Assembly: GCA_013423325.1 (NCBI GenBank)
Contig: BLJB01000040.1
Coordinates: 248,001 to 312,000, forward strand
DNA length: 64,000 nt
Reading direction: 5' to 3'
DNA from: Usnea hakonensis
Taxonomy: Eukaryota > Ascomycota > Lecanoromycetes > Lecanorales > Parmeliaceae
Positions within the stretch are counted from its first letter, which is position 1. The number at the start of each line of letters is the position of its first letter. This document shows, in pieces, positions 10,248 through 21,142 of this stretch. The position numbers were made by a program, and so were the translations under genes. Under the pieces are notes generated by a model. That model did no database searches. It was not told where the DNA came from and was given only the letters and a program-made list of their open reading frames with translations.

Positions 10248-13200
10248 TTACCGCACAGGACCCGCAAGCTTGTTCCTTCTCCTAATTTCACTCCACCGGC
10301 TCAACCTGCCCAGTTCCAGCACACTAATCCTACGCGTAGTTCCACTCGGGTTACCAATGATGACCGGCTTCCACTCATCCTCCGGTCCGGATAAGATGTT
10401 CGTTCCGAACCTCTCGGATGGAATCATCTGAACGACCTTGAAGCGCGTGAGAATAGCAATCAGTAGCAATGTCAAGATCAGTAGCACCCCTGCCATCACT
10501 GCCGTAGCCGTCTGAGCTCCAACATGCCTCTCAACAACTCCACCCCACGCCGTGACACCAGCAGCGATGACAAAGGCAAACGTTTGTGTCATTGCCAGGC
10601 CTGCAGTCACTCGAGGAAAGCAGGAAAAGTTGGTCCTCTTCCTCCTGTCCTCTTCCGGTAGCACCCTCCGAGGCCTCCCGGTCATCCCTGGCTGCAAGTC
10701 CGATGTATCAAAAGTCTCCATAATGATGCCTTGGCATTCAGCAATCGCGAGGTTTGAGAGGAACCCAATAAGGCCAGCGAAGATGATGGGCACCATGTAA
10801 TTGGTGGGCTGACCACCGGAAGCCAACGTGTAGGCCATGCCTGCGAAAGGCAACGCAGCCATGAAGATGGCCCTCCGCACCAGGTGGGACGTCCAAGTAA
10901 CGCGCTTCTCAAAGGTCATGCTATCTGTTCTTTGGGCGTGGTGCCTCGCTCGACTGAACAACGAGGCTTTTTGGAAGGGTATGGCGAGGAAAGCTCCCAG
11001 GGGGATGATCGCCACGCCTAAACCGACATACTGGGGATGGAAGCGATAGTACTTGGAGAGCAAAGCCCCAAGAAGCTGCAAATTTGTGAGCTGTAAGCCT
11101 ATCGTTTGGCGCGAAGAACTCACGACTATGACCAGGACTATCTGGCCGTATATCCAGCCAAGGTAGAGCGACAATATCGCAAAGCCTGGTTGCAAGAGCA
11201 TGCGAACGGCGAGCACGTGGCCGGCGATGACTTCTTCCCACCACCAGATCGGGCCTGTTGATTCAAGGTGCATTTTGATCTCCCCTCGAGCAACTCTTCT
11301 AGAAACCTCACCTCCAGTGCGAACCTCAGCCATCGATCTACGGTAGGCGGACCTGCGGACTTCTGGCGAGAGGATATTGAGTACGAGCACAGCGGCATTT
11401 ATCACAATAGTTATCCAGAAACCCCAAGAAACATCCAATCCACTTATGATGCCTGCGCCAATGAGGAACCCGATCCCGATCGATCCAATAGCACACCATG
11501 TCCAGATACCAAGCCATACGCCCATCCCTCCTCCATGCCTCCGGACATCGTTGGCATTGACCGTCTCTTGGTGAGGGTTGCCGCTTTGTAAAGAAGCACC
11601 GAAAAGGTCCAGCAGAGTAGTGATGAAATTGATGTTTGCAAAGCCCATTACAAGCCCAGCAAATATTCTTGGGAGCAGGAGCCCAATGCGGTATGTCGCT
11701 ACATTCGGCGATCTTTGCGCGTTGATCGCGAGAGCTTGTGGAAACTGTAACGGCAGTAGTATGGCTAGCGCAGCCAGCGTGTACGGCTTTCGCCCATGCA
11801 GCAAAGGTAAAGGGTAGAAGAGCCCCGTGGTGATGGCAAGGCCAAAGAAGAAAAGCACGTTTCCCAGAATGGTGTAGTGATGCTCGTCCGCAATAGCGTA
11901 TTGAATAGCAGGTACCTCGCCAGCGTAGATACCGATGAACAGTCCCATGAATGCCGTCGTAATACAAGTCACGCTAGCAGTATATCTCTTGCGTGAGGTA
12001 CTCCAATCTCGAGCGATTGGTGAGCGACGGTGAGATCTGCTGAGACTGAAGCCATGCGATTCACGAATGCTGAAATGGTGACGCTTATGCAAGGAGAAAC
12101 CTCGGTTGGCTGAGCGTTCCCTCCGATGAGAAATTTCTTGCTTGTCGTCGGCGTCACGTAAGGATGCAGCGGTATCTTGGCGAGGTTGAATACCACGACC
12201 ACGTGGTCTTGCCACATCATGTTCTTCACCAGCCATAGCCTCTTGGAAAACAGGATGGTAATTAAGCCCAGCCGTCTTAAAGTCCGCCACATATGGAACA
12301 TGCTCGCATTCGCTTTCTCGATCAGATATTTCCGGGTCCGGCAAACCGAGCTCCTCTGACTTCGGAATTCGGCCCTTGCCTTTTTTCAGGCCTCTTGAGC
12401 TCAAACGAGGCTGAATAGGTGGCTGCTGGTTAGCATTGACGTATTCTCGAACAATCTCCCTTGACGGAGTGCTTTCAGATACCCCGTGGGCTCGCAAGAG
12501 CAGAGTGTGTTGCTCTTTCGTAGAGGGTTGTACATTGGGTGGCATCTGAGGGGCACGTGGCGGCGGCTTCATCTCCAGACGTAGCTTAGAGGTATGAGAT
12601 GGTGCTCTGATGATGGCCCAATCATTTGCAGTAAAAGATTGTTCCCGTGACAGCCCTTCAGCTCGGCCATTTACCTCCGAAGTACTTGGTATGTCAAGAA
12701 GCCGATTTGTGTCTTGCTGCTTCGTCTCTGTCCCATTATCAGACTCAAGGTACGGTACTGTGGAGGCCTGCCTTTTTTGCGCTGGATACGGAGTCTCGTC
12801 CCTAGCCTTCACAAAGTGGCCGTGGTATAGGTTGTCATCCTTTGGTTCCTCAATGATCACTCGATGAGGCGGCATCGACGTACAATTATCTTCTTCGTCA
12901 CCGCCTTCGGATAGCGACGACAAGCCTTGGCCGCTGTCGGTCGATTCTGTTGAGGATACGCGATCATGGACATGATTGAGCTTCCGACTCTTTAGTGGCG
13001 TGTTTTCGCTCTCCTCCTCGACAGCAGCTTGGCCAGCAATGGTCAAAGCTTGGTTGAGTAGGGACTCGAGATCATGGATGACTTTCGTAAAAGCCGTACT
13101 ATTCTTCTGTTGATTTCGCAGGGCCAGAGAGGGGTCCGTGCTGTCGGTACTTTCCAAGGTGTCAACCTGTATGCCATCGCCAAGTGCTTTGTACCCCTTG

Positions 13201-14825
13201 GCAGCCGCTCGTGTGCCCTTCTCTTGGGGAGCACCCTGCAGATGGCGATGCGGCCTACTTGTCAAGTTCGTGATCGCCGCAGAGCTACTTTTCCTACGCC
13301 TCGTGATTGAGCGCAAAGAAGGCGTTTGTAGACCGGTCCGTACAGTCATCTCAGATAGTATTGACATAGCTCTACTAGCTGTTGAAAGCTTTGGGGGTTT
13401 CTGGGAGAAGCTCCTGGGCTGCGCAGCAGAAGCGTCTTGAACTTCCACGTTGATATCTTGTCCACACTCTCCTTTGACAGGAGGATCATCTTGAATATAC
13501 TTTGGCAAAAGAGGAGAGTCCTGGCTAGGAACGCCTTCATCTGCGTTGAGGAGAGGAACCGACTCCAGACTAGATACTGAGGAGGAGTAGGTATTTGTGG
13601 ATTCTGCTACAAAAGGCTCTGCGGTCAAGAAAAGGCCGCTGACATCCTTCGCTGTGCTCTGCCTCAGCGGTGGCAATTCAGCTAGTAGAGCCGATATCTT
13701 TGGACCATCTAAGGGACCAGTCTCCTCTTCTGGCTGTGGACAGGGATCAGGTTCGTCGCGCTCGTTCAAATGTACTGGAGCTCTGACATGTTTTTCTTCC
13801 TCAGCGTCCCCAATGATGAATATGGGCGCTTCATTGTGACTGTCGTGCGGGTGGCCGTAACCTTCCTTAGACGTGACGATTGGTCGAGCTGCCTGACCCA
13901 CAACAGCGCTACTATCATGGAATTTAAGAAGCATGTTTCTGGGTTCCTTGGCAGGTCTTGTTGATCTGAGCTTCTCCTGTGTCAGCGTCTTTTGTGGAAT
14001 TGACTTCGATTGATCAGCAACGATGTGCTCGTGCTCTGCGACCTTTGTCAATGCATCGATGGCTTTGTGGGAATCGACGTCATTTAACGCTGCAGACGTC
14101 GGCATTGCTAGCGGCTCCTCATCTGTCGCATCTGGTTTGCTTTCTAGAAGTGAAGAAGTGGCCTGTTCCGTTTTATTAAGAGCCTCAGATCGATAATTAT
14201 CTGAAAGAACTAAATGAACGGGCTTCACAACCTTGTTAACGTCAACAGCGGGTGGTACGGTGCGAAGATGAAACCTTGGTATGCGAGTCCCAGTCGATGC
14301 CTTGGATGCTGTCGAATTGACTCGTCTTATTCCATCAATATACGAAGCTTCGCGGCCGAGACCACCAGCATGAGACCGTTGATCCAAGCCCGACGTGGCA
14401 CGCGAGCGTTGGCCCTCCACTGATGAGTCACGATCTTCCAACCTACTTGGCTGGCTTGGTCGTCTTGAAGAGGTGTTGGCATCGTTATCGTCGATCTGGC
14501 CGGCAGGCCCGTCGAACTTTGTAGCTCCCATATCCGGAGAGTCGTACGTCAGCTGAGTGAGCTCGGCAACGTCTTGATCTGGACTAATTCTATAGGCTTT
14601 CGGAATAAGAGGAGGAAGATCAAGAAAGTTCTCGTCAAGGTCTGGAGTTTGAGATTGATAGCTATAATCCGGGGTAGCGGAAGGTGTTTTCGGAGGGTAT
14701 TGGCGATTGCGAGAGATTAGTAAAGAACGGATGCGGTCTCTGAGATCTGCGTCTACCGCTGATGAGGTTGTCAAGCCCCGCTCAGGTACCAAAGGTGCGT
14801 CGATCCGGCGAGCAACCTTCTCCAT
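10248..14825 (-). CDS. MFS transporter with about 950-residue N-terminal extension
   Basis: A 1525-codon open frame that contains one likely intron: 11123 to 11076 on the minus strand (GTGAGT...TTGCAG, 48 nt, stop-free and divisible by three). Removing it converts an interrupted helix into WIYGQIVLVIVLLGALLSKYY, leaving 1509 residues. Residues 1 to about 950 are polar, Ser/Thr/Glu-rich and probably disordered. The transporter body follows, starting FMGLFIGIYAGEVPAIQY, with about twelve hydrophobic segments, a loop after helix 2 (YPLPLLHGRKPYTLA) in the place of the MFS signature, and IPFQKASLF after helix 8. The last segment is followed by a short tail with ERFGTN. The body resembles DHA-type drug/polyamine carriers of fungi. 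Localisation is probably plasma membrane. Substrate unknown. The long extension could carry regulatory phosphorylation sites. Confidence 0.82.
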   Translation of the reverse strand: MEKVARRIDAPLVPERGLTTSSAVDADLRDRIRSLLISRNRQYPPKTPSATPDYSYQSQTPDLDENFLDLPPLIPKAYRISPDQDVAELTQLTYDSPDMGATKFDGPAGQIDDNDANTSSRRPSQPSRLEDRDSSVEGQRSRATSGLDQRSHAGGLGREASYIDGIRRVNSTASKASTGTRIPRFHLRTVPPAVDVNKVVKPVHLVLSDNYRSEALNKTEQATSSLLESKPDATDEEPLAMPTSAALNDVDSHKAIDALTKVAEHEHIVADQSKSIPQKTLTQEKLRSTRPAKEPRNMLLKFHDSSAVVGQAARPIVTSKEGYGHPHDSHNEAPIFIIGDAEEEKHVRAPVHLNERDEPDPCPQPEEETGPLDGPKISALLAELPPLRQSTAKDVSGLFLTAEPFVAESTNTYSSSVSSLESVPLLNADEGVPSQDSPLLPKYIQDDPPVKGECGQDINVEVQDASAAQPRSFSQKPPKLSTASRAMSILSEMTVRTGLQTPSLRSITRRRKSSSAAITNLTSRPHRHLQGAPQEKGTRAAAKGYKALGDGIQVDTLESTDSTDPSLALRNQQKNSTAFTKVIHDLESLLNQALTIAGQAAVEEESENTPLKSRKLNHVHDRVSSTESTDSGQGLSSLSEGGDEEDNCTSMPPHRVIIEEPKDDNLYHGHFVKARDETPYPAQKRQASTVPYLESDNGTETKQQDTNRLLDIPSTSEVNGRAEGLSREQSFTANDWAIIRAPSHTSKLRLEMKPPPRAPQMPPNVQPSTKEQHTLLLRAHGVSESTPSREIVREYVNANQQPPIQPRLSSRGLKKGKGRIPKSEELGLPDPEISDRESECEHVPYVADFKTAGLNYHPVFQEAMAGEEHDVARPRGRGIQPRQDTAASLRDADDKQEISHRRERSANRGFSLHKRHHFSIRESHGFSLSRSHRRSPIARDWSTSRKRYTASVTCITTAFMGLFIGIYAGEVPAIQYAIADEHHYTILGNVLFFFGLAITTGLFYPLPLLHGRKPYTLAALAILLPLQFPQALAINAQRSPNVATYRIGLLLPRIFAGLVMGFANINFITTLLDLFGASLQSGNPHQETVNANDVRRHGGGMGVWLGIWTWCAIGSIGIGFLIGAGIISGLDVSWGFWITIVINAAVLVLNILSPEVRRSAYRRSMAEVRTGGEVSRRVARGEIKMHLESTGPIWWWEEVIAGHVLAVRMLLQPGFAILSLYLGWIYGQIVLVIVVSSSRQTIGLQLTNLQLLGALLSKYYRFHPQYVGLGVAIIPLGAFLAIPFQKASLFSRARHHAQRTDSMTFEKRVTWTSHLVRRAIFMAALPFAGMAYTLASGGQPTNYMVPIIFAGLIGFLSNLAIAECQGIIMETFDTSDLQPGMTGRPRRVLPEEDRRKRTNFSCFPRVTAGLAMTQTFAFVIAAGVTAWGGVVERHVGAQTATAVMAGVLLILTLLLIAILTRFKVVQMIPSERFGTNILSGPEDEWKPVIIGNPSGTTRRISVLELGRLSRWSEIRRRNKLAGPVR

Positions 14826-16281
14826 AAGCGGGATTTGGAAGAGGGATTAGCATCGAGAGCGTAAGAATAAGGGGATGCGGGCTGCTTGTAATTGATGCGA
14901 GGATAGAAGGTGTGGGAGGAAGGGTAGGAGATAATGCATCTGAGGGATATGAAGAAGACAAAGACGTGATCGCTTGGGCATGACGGGGAGGCGCATTTTG
15001 ACTCGATGTTTCTATACGAGGAAAGAACGATAGTCATTCACTGTAGAGGCAAGCATCATCCAGCATGTTCGCTGCACTCAACTACGACGGACCACGTGTC
15101 AGGCTCAGCGTAGGAGAGACTTATCTCCTAAGACATGACCACATCCATAGAGCAGGCTGAGAATTTTCCAAGGCCTCATTCAGTGTACCCAGAGAATCGT
15201 TCTTGGTAACAAACCCAGGTCACACCTAGCTGATCCGAGAAAGGTGCAGCTTTTTCTGAGTGACATTGTACACCTGGCCTAAACATATAGTCGATGAGCC
15301 TCTATAATGTAATTAGATCAGGAAGAATCAATAGAATGAATGAATGAATGAATGAAGAAAGCAATGACAGTGATGGCAGTTGCACAAAACCTTGGAATCC
15401 TTGGCGCTGACAAAATTCCAGGTCAGGTTTCGTAAATTTTATTATTTTCATCCTGGGTCGTTAAAACATCATCTAGAAATAGTGACTTATCAACACTACG
15501 GTATGTTGTTTTGATCTAAGGTAGGGATCAAATCATACCTCAGTATAAATACAGACGTAGATTGGCTTTATGAGAGATTCGAACATAATTGATCGACAGT
15601 GCTAGGATATTCTCAGCGTCAAGGATTGGCTGATATTATATCCGTGGAGATTCATTAACGTTGATTAGCCACCGCCGTCAACCACAAATGATCGGCCTCT
15701 TCATTCATTCAGTATGTATAGGATTAGAGAACATTTTGATTGGTCTTCAACTTTCCGTGCAGTGAGAATGCTCAACACTTCCTGGCAACGCTCCCGAACA
15801 GCGGGTCGTTCCCTAGCCGTTTATTGCATCATCACGAATGCGGCCGCGGCTCGCATTATCGTATTGCTCTTGACTCGCGCAAGTCCGTCATTCTCTCCCA
15901 ATCACGGAGATTAAAGCATGTGGTGCGTCATCTCAACGGCTTTGTATTGGACATATCCTGGATCTGACTGGGGGAAGCTAACGGTGCCGGGAAATACTTC
16001 ATGCAAGTTTGCTTCGTATGCAAGGGTTCAGTGGCGGTTTGATGAGATATTTTTGCAGTGGACCTCGTATGGCTCAACACTCATGGGGCTGAAGTGTTAT
16101 CTCTATACGAGTACCTGACCGCTTTAGGTAATGTTATGGCATCGAAACTGCCGGGCTGCAGATGTTCAGAACATATAAACATCAACATGTTTGCTGCGTT
16201 TTTCCTTGCCCGACTCTCCTGTCCATACCCACATCAGCCTTGTTTTATCAAAGTCCCATAGCAATCCTGAGCGCAGAAACA
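14826..16281. other. intergenic, divergent promoter region
   Basis: Separates two genes transcribed away from each other. Contains a GAAT microsatellite, CAGTATAAATACA near 15540 (TATA-like), and no convincing coding sequence. Confidence 0.5.
15334..15355. repeat. GAAT microsatellite, 5 units
   Basis: Five perfect GAAT units followed by GAAG. Confidence 0.9.
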
Positions 16282-16834
16282 ATGCGTATCCACCAGCTTC
16301 TCCCACTTGCGTCACTCGCTCTGGCGATCCCATATCCTACCAGCAACACCAAGCGTCAGATAGCAACACCGTGTGGCATTAGCGAAAAATGGGCCATAAA
16401 CCAGTACCATACTTGCACAAACTGTACTCTCCCCGGGTCAACACAAGAATCGACTTCACTGTCCTTCGAATTTACCGATCCCAACTTCAAACCACCTGTT
16501 ACAGCTAGGTGCGAGCTGAATCTGCTGCCCGGCTCATCGCTCATCCAACCGTTCAATTACATGCAATGTGGATCAGGCGTGGCCTTCTACTATGACGGAG
16601 CTGATCTCGAAGTGGAACGAACCGGTGTCCAATGCGGGAAGTGAGACCGCCCGCTCCTTGGTTTGCATCAAAGACCGCTGACGAATATTCCTTAGCCACA
16701 CTTTCACCTACCAAGGAGTCGTCGGAGTTTCCGGAGTAACGTTCTGCTATGAAATCTTCGGTGGGAATTATTGCGAGACTCCAACCCAACTCAACGTGCC
16801 CGTGTCGTTGATCCAACAGACAAGTGCAAAATAG
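16282..16834 (+). CDS. small secreted cysteine-rich protein
   Basis: Two exons, 16282-16640 and 16696-16834, with a 55-nt intron (GTGAGA...CTTAG) in phase 2, encode 165 residues. The N-terminus MRIHQLLPLASLALAIP is a clear signal peptide, followed by NTKR, a possible Kex2-type processing site. The mature chain has eight cysteines (PCG, TCTNC, RCEL, QCGSG, QCGN, FCYE, YCETP), an even number that fits four disulphides, and few charged residues. Without the splice the frame ends early and loses two cysteines plus the C-terminal VSGVTFCYEIFGG block. No family recognised. In plant- or host-associated fungi such proteins include effectors, but this is inference only. It stands alone, with no paralogue seen nearby. 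Confidence 0.75.
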
Positions 16835-17534
16835 AGTGCGTTGTGTGGTGGACCCAGCTGCCGTGAGGGCTATTGAAAGAATGGTACAGAATAACATGAT
16901 GTGCCTAAGGCCCCAGTTCAGGCATAGCTTGCATAACCATGAGAAGATTCAGCGTGGCGGTCTGGATATGCTATCGTTTACCTGGTAAAATACCGTGGAA
17001 ATCGATTGATAGATGCTAGATTCATAATGCCGATACTCGAATATGAGATCTGAACGCAATAGACATATGCAGCAAGACGTTGAGATTGTGTTTGATTGCC
17101 ATGTGTTTCCCCTTGCAATAGCTATGTCTTTTGGACATCTGCGATGACCTCAAAGGTAGGTATGTTCAGCAGCGCTAGTGCAAGGTCCATTTGCTGGGAG
17201 AGAGGCGATTGTGTGTATTGCAAGTCTGGTCAAATCGACCGAGTTTTCCCATCGATGTGCTCCTTCTGATAAGGTTTTCCGTGCCTAAAGCTCCCAAACT
17301 CCTCTACACTTGATCTTGTTGATATGCCTTGTGGCGAGTTGCTGTTAAAAAGAGAAAGGTCGTAAGACGCGGGAGAAGAGTCGAAGTCGAATATTTCCAC
17401 AGGCAGGTGGGGGCGTCTCGGGGGTGGGTTGGGAGGGATCACATGCCAAGAAACGAAGATCTTTACGCACACGCTATGCAGGAGTACGAATATAATTCCC
17501 ATAGCTTCATCGAGAAAACATAAACCAATTCGGT
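16835..17534. other. intergenic, no supported gene
   Basis: Contains the 3' flank of the secreted-protein gene and the 5' flank of the nitrilase gene. An upstream in-frame extension of the second nitrilase exon starts at 17429 but would bypass the conserved N-terminus. Confidence 0.5.
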
Positions 17535-18496
17535 ATGGCCCACCTCCTCAGAAAGCCCCTCAAGCTCGCTCTCGTGCAACTCGCAACGGGCACGTATACC
17601 CAGACCTTACCCCACCAACGCCCCCACCACCACCTTTTCTGACCCTTTCCTCACCAGGCGCTGACAAACCCGCCAATCTCGCTCGCGCTCGCTCGCGCGT
17701 CCTCGAAGCCTCCAAAGCCGGAGCCTCCCTGATCGTCCTGCCCGAATGCTTCAACTCGCCCTACGGCTGCCAATTCTTCCCCTCGTACGCCGAAACCCTC
17801 CAACCATCCCCTCCCACCAAAGAGCAATCCCCGAGTTTCCACGCCCTCTCCGAGCTAGCCGTCGAGAGCAAATGCTACCTGCTCGGCGGTAGCATACCCG
17901 AATATGTAGAATCCACGAAGAAATACCACAACACCTCTCTCCTGTTCTCGCCCCAGGGGGACCTCCTCGCCACGCACCGAAAAGTGCACCTCTTCGACAT
18001 CGACATCCCCGGCAAAATCACCTTCAAAGAATCCGACGTCCTCTCCCCCGGCAACAAACTCACCCTCGTCGACATCCCCCCCTACGGCAAGATCGCCCTC
18101 GCAATCTGCTACGACGTCCGCTTCCCCGAACTCGCCGCCATCGCCGCCCGCAAGGGCTGTTTCCTGCTCCTGTACCCCGGCGCGTTCAATCTGACGACGG
18201 GGCCGCTGCATTGGGAGTTGCTGGCGAGGGCGAGGGCGGTGGATAATCAGGTGTTTGTGGCACTGTGCAGCCCGGCGAGGGATATGGAAGCGAGTTATCA
18301 TGCTTGGGGGCATAGTATGGTGGTGGATCCGAATGCGGAGGTGATGTGTGAGGCGGGGGAGGGGGAGGAGGTGGTGTATGCGTCGTTGAGGGGGGAGAGG
18401 ATTGAGGAGACGAGGAAGGGGATACCGGTTTGTACGCAGAGGAGGTTTGATGTTTATCCGGATGTTAGTGAAGGCAAGATTAGGTTTGATGAGTGA
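17535..18496 (+). CDS. omega-amidase / nitrilase-family protein, Nit2 type
   Basis: Exons 17535-17589 and 17658-18496 give 297 residues. The intron begins GCACGT and ends CACCAG, so it is a GC-AG intron; only this join yields LALVQLATGADKPANL, the family's conserved start, and CTGAC near 17639 fits a branch site. The nitrilase triad is present: Glu48 (VLPECFNSPYG), Lys127 (HRKVHLFDIDIPG) and Cys169 (AICYDVRFPEL). The motif NTSLLFSPQGDL and the LYPGAFN and HSMVVDPN blocks match Nit2/Nit3. This enzyme hydrolyses alpha-ketoglutaramate and alpha-ketosuccinamate left by glutamine and asparagine transamination, in cytosol and mitochondria; the family also clears deaminated glutathione (Nit1), so exact substrate is inferred. 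Coding-strand composition flips from C-rich to G-rich near 18190. Confidence 0.92.
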
Positions 18497-18965
18497 TGGA
18501 TTTACAGTACGACGAAATAAGTGAATTAATGACTGAATGTAAAATCTGGTATCTAAGTTTTGATGCCTCCGCCGCTCAGCTCGATTCCCCATTTTCAAAA
18601 AGCGAAATTACCATCTGCGAATACTCTCAGCCTTTGCTTGTATGGGAAGACTATATGAGAAGCTTCTGCCCAGATTCGTGGTGGCGATTACTGAAATGCA
18701 ATGCCTATATGTCCCTCCCATAGCTACGGTCACTAAAACATCCCGCTATCACGAACCGGAAAACCCCTACATCCGATACTAGAGAGAGAAACACCGTGCT
18801 AGTGAATGGCGTGAAGAATGCATGGATATGGTTGACCAGATATGAGATTGAGATGCACCATCCATACAGACAAATATGAGCTATTTCCTCCGCCCACTCC
18901 AATATCATGAACCGACGCGATCAAGCTAGACCAACCAACCACCATCGAGGCACTGATCCCCTCAA
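18497..18965. other. intergenic between convergent genes
   Basis: No supported coding sequence; both neighbours end here. Confidence 0.5.
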
Positions 18966-19491
18966 TCAAACCAAGTTTGGGCGCCAGTCAAGGTCACAGT
19001 TACCATTCTTGGTCTCAAACCACGTATACACATGACTGGCGATACCTGCGCACCCGTGACAAAATTGGACCGTTGTGCCCTTTTCCGGTTTTTCCGTGGT
19101 CCATGCTTCCACCACGTCATTGGAGTTCTTCGGCTTGATGTGGATTTTGTACTCTCCCCACCATTCATCGTGGTGTTCCGGAGTACAGTATGTGACTTCG
19201 CCAACCCTGCGTGCTAGAGTTTTGGCCGTCAGTGATGTTCTTGTGTGCCCTTGATAGTCAAAGATCTTACGCATACTGAGGGTTTCAATGTATTCAGGGG
19301 TTGAACGCTGGTTGCCGGGTGTAACACCTGTAGCCGTGGAAGTCACTGCGGCCCAAAGATAAGTCCATGAACATAGCACGAGTTAAAAGGAAGCAAAGAG
19401 TGTCACCGACTTGTGAGACAATGCCCGAGTCTTTGGCTTTGATTAGCTGATGTCCGATGGATCCTGAAGAGCGAGTTGGGTTGGAAAGTTG
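18966..19491 (-). CDS. small cysteine-containing protein, multi-exon, 5' end unresolved
   Basis: At least three exons fit together on the minus strand. The first runs down to about 19411 and includes GSIGHQLIKAKDSGIVSQV. A GTGACA...GCCGCAG intron follows, then an exon (TSTATGVTPGNQRSTPEYIE) ending at the GTAAGA donor near 19272. The last exon, from about 19214, reads RRVGEVTYCTPEHHDEWWGE and ends at 18966 with four cysteines (TYC, FCHGC, NCD). All phases agree. The frame remains open beyond 19491 without a Met, so further 5' exons exist; ATCAG-acceptor and GTGAGG-donor signals near 19640 and 19572 are candidates but I could not make them agree in phase. No signal peptide seen yet, and no family recognised. 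It could be a secreted protein. Confidence 0.5.
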
Positions 19492-21142
19492 CCTGTGTAG
19501 CGAGCTTGTCAGTACGGCTTTGAGGATTCGTCGATTGTGAAACCGCTCTGGAGAACCCGGAACAGCCTCACCTAGAAGACTCTTGTGTCTAACGTGCTGT
19601 GTCTTTGGAAGTTTGATGTATCAAAGTTGCTGTGTCTGATCTGAGGAAAAAAGAGAGCAATGTAAGTGAATCACCGGATTTTGGATGAAGACATCAGTGT
19701 TAAGGCGTCAGGGCTCAGGGCAATACGACCTGCCTGAAACTTGGAAGGTAGTAGACCCTTGACAAATTGGGGCTAACGCATGAAAAGGGGCCTCCAGGCG
19801 ACTTCGAAAACATCGGTCGAGCGCTCGATTGGCTGGCGGTCACCGCAAATTTCGCAGGCGAGGTTCCCCGAAAAAGTGTCTTAGGTGGCGCGCGCGGTCG
19901 ATAGAGTGATGGTGACGCATCCAGATTCATGGTCTCTGCGTGAATACGTTGAGATAGTGTCCCCAAACAGTCGTCCGAGGAGCTCGGCAGATGCTTTTGT
20001 TTATGAGGCCATAGGTCGAATTGACGGCTAGTCAAGCTACCACAAGCAAAGCAGGTTGAATTTGCATCCCTTAGCAGCGTGTGCTCGGCCGAAGTCAACA
20101 AAACAGGACTAGGAATTTATATGAGTCGATACATTGGCGTTGGCATTTGTAAAGGTGGCGGGGTAGATGTTGAAATCGTATGTTCCGCCTACGGTGTAAA
20201 GGGTCCATGATCAAATCCCGTTCGAAGGCTTGAAACCTGTTCTGAAAGACGAATCTATATCCTAGACTCCTTAGCGTACCACATTGAGTAGTTGGGCGAA
20301 AAAGACATATCAGCCTGGGAAGCCCAGAGGTCCATTGACCTTGAAGACTGATTAGCAACGATAAACATATCAAGCGACTTTAGCTAGTCCCTGCCGCAAA
20401 GACCTATTGACAAAAGCACTTGGTGGGCTAGCACCCTGGATTTGATTGGACTTAATTATAGACTTTGATGCACACTGATCTATCTCGCATTCCTTTCTGG
20501 AAAGTTCATGATGTCTGCGTACAAAAATTCCAAAGAGTCACCACATGCTCGAACCATGAGGGCAGGCAGAAGCAGCCAGCCACAATCCCCCATAAATTCG
20601 TCCAATCAGCTCCTCCACATGGACGTACCGCTAGCAAAAGCCCCGAGTTCGAATCATCATGGCAGGCAGAAGCCAATCACATAAGTACCGACAACTTCAA
20701 CGACCACAGCTTCCGACAACCAGCAGTCTAAAGACGCGATCAAATCGAAAGTAGCGAGTGAGCGTCGAAGCTTCGACCATGATGCATCAGTCACTAACCT
20801 AAGCCATCAATCAACCACGGAAGTGGGAGACGGATATAGGAAGTTTCTGCGAGAGCCTGGCGGTTAGAAAGGAAATCAACCCAAACGAATCCCAAAATCC
20901 AACTTTGATGATCAGTATGCTTCGCTAAGTTGACAGACAGTAATCGATGCTTTCTTTTCCGTTGCCATTCGCATGCTGTTTAGATGAATCCATATCTCCT
21001 TCCTGGAGAAAAAAGGCTGGGATGAAAGCGAACTTATAACACTCGCTCGACAACCTAACCTTTGCACAAACACGTACTCCTGAAGATGATTCTGATAATA
21101 ACACTCTCGACTCGCACCCTGGGCTCACGTGGTGCAACGCCC
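19492..21142. other. intergenic, mostly without supported genes
   Basis: May hold the missing first exon(s) of the small cysteine protein near 19570-19700. Two minus-strand open frames (19715-20101, 20095-20373) and one plus-strand frame (20465-20731) lack recognisable motifs or good start context and are not called. Confidence 0.4.

Noticed and set aside
17855..18598. 247-codon minus-strand ORF
   Set aside because: Antisense to the Nit2 gene, whose strong base skew keeps the opposite strand open.
19715..20373. Two minus-strand ORFs of 128 and 92 codons
   Set aside because: No recognised motif, no good start context, no splice join between them.
20640..20660. tRNA B-box-like GAGTTCGAATC
   Set aside because: No A box, no acceptor stem or cloverleaf can be folded around it.
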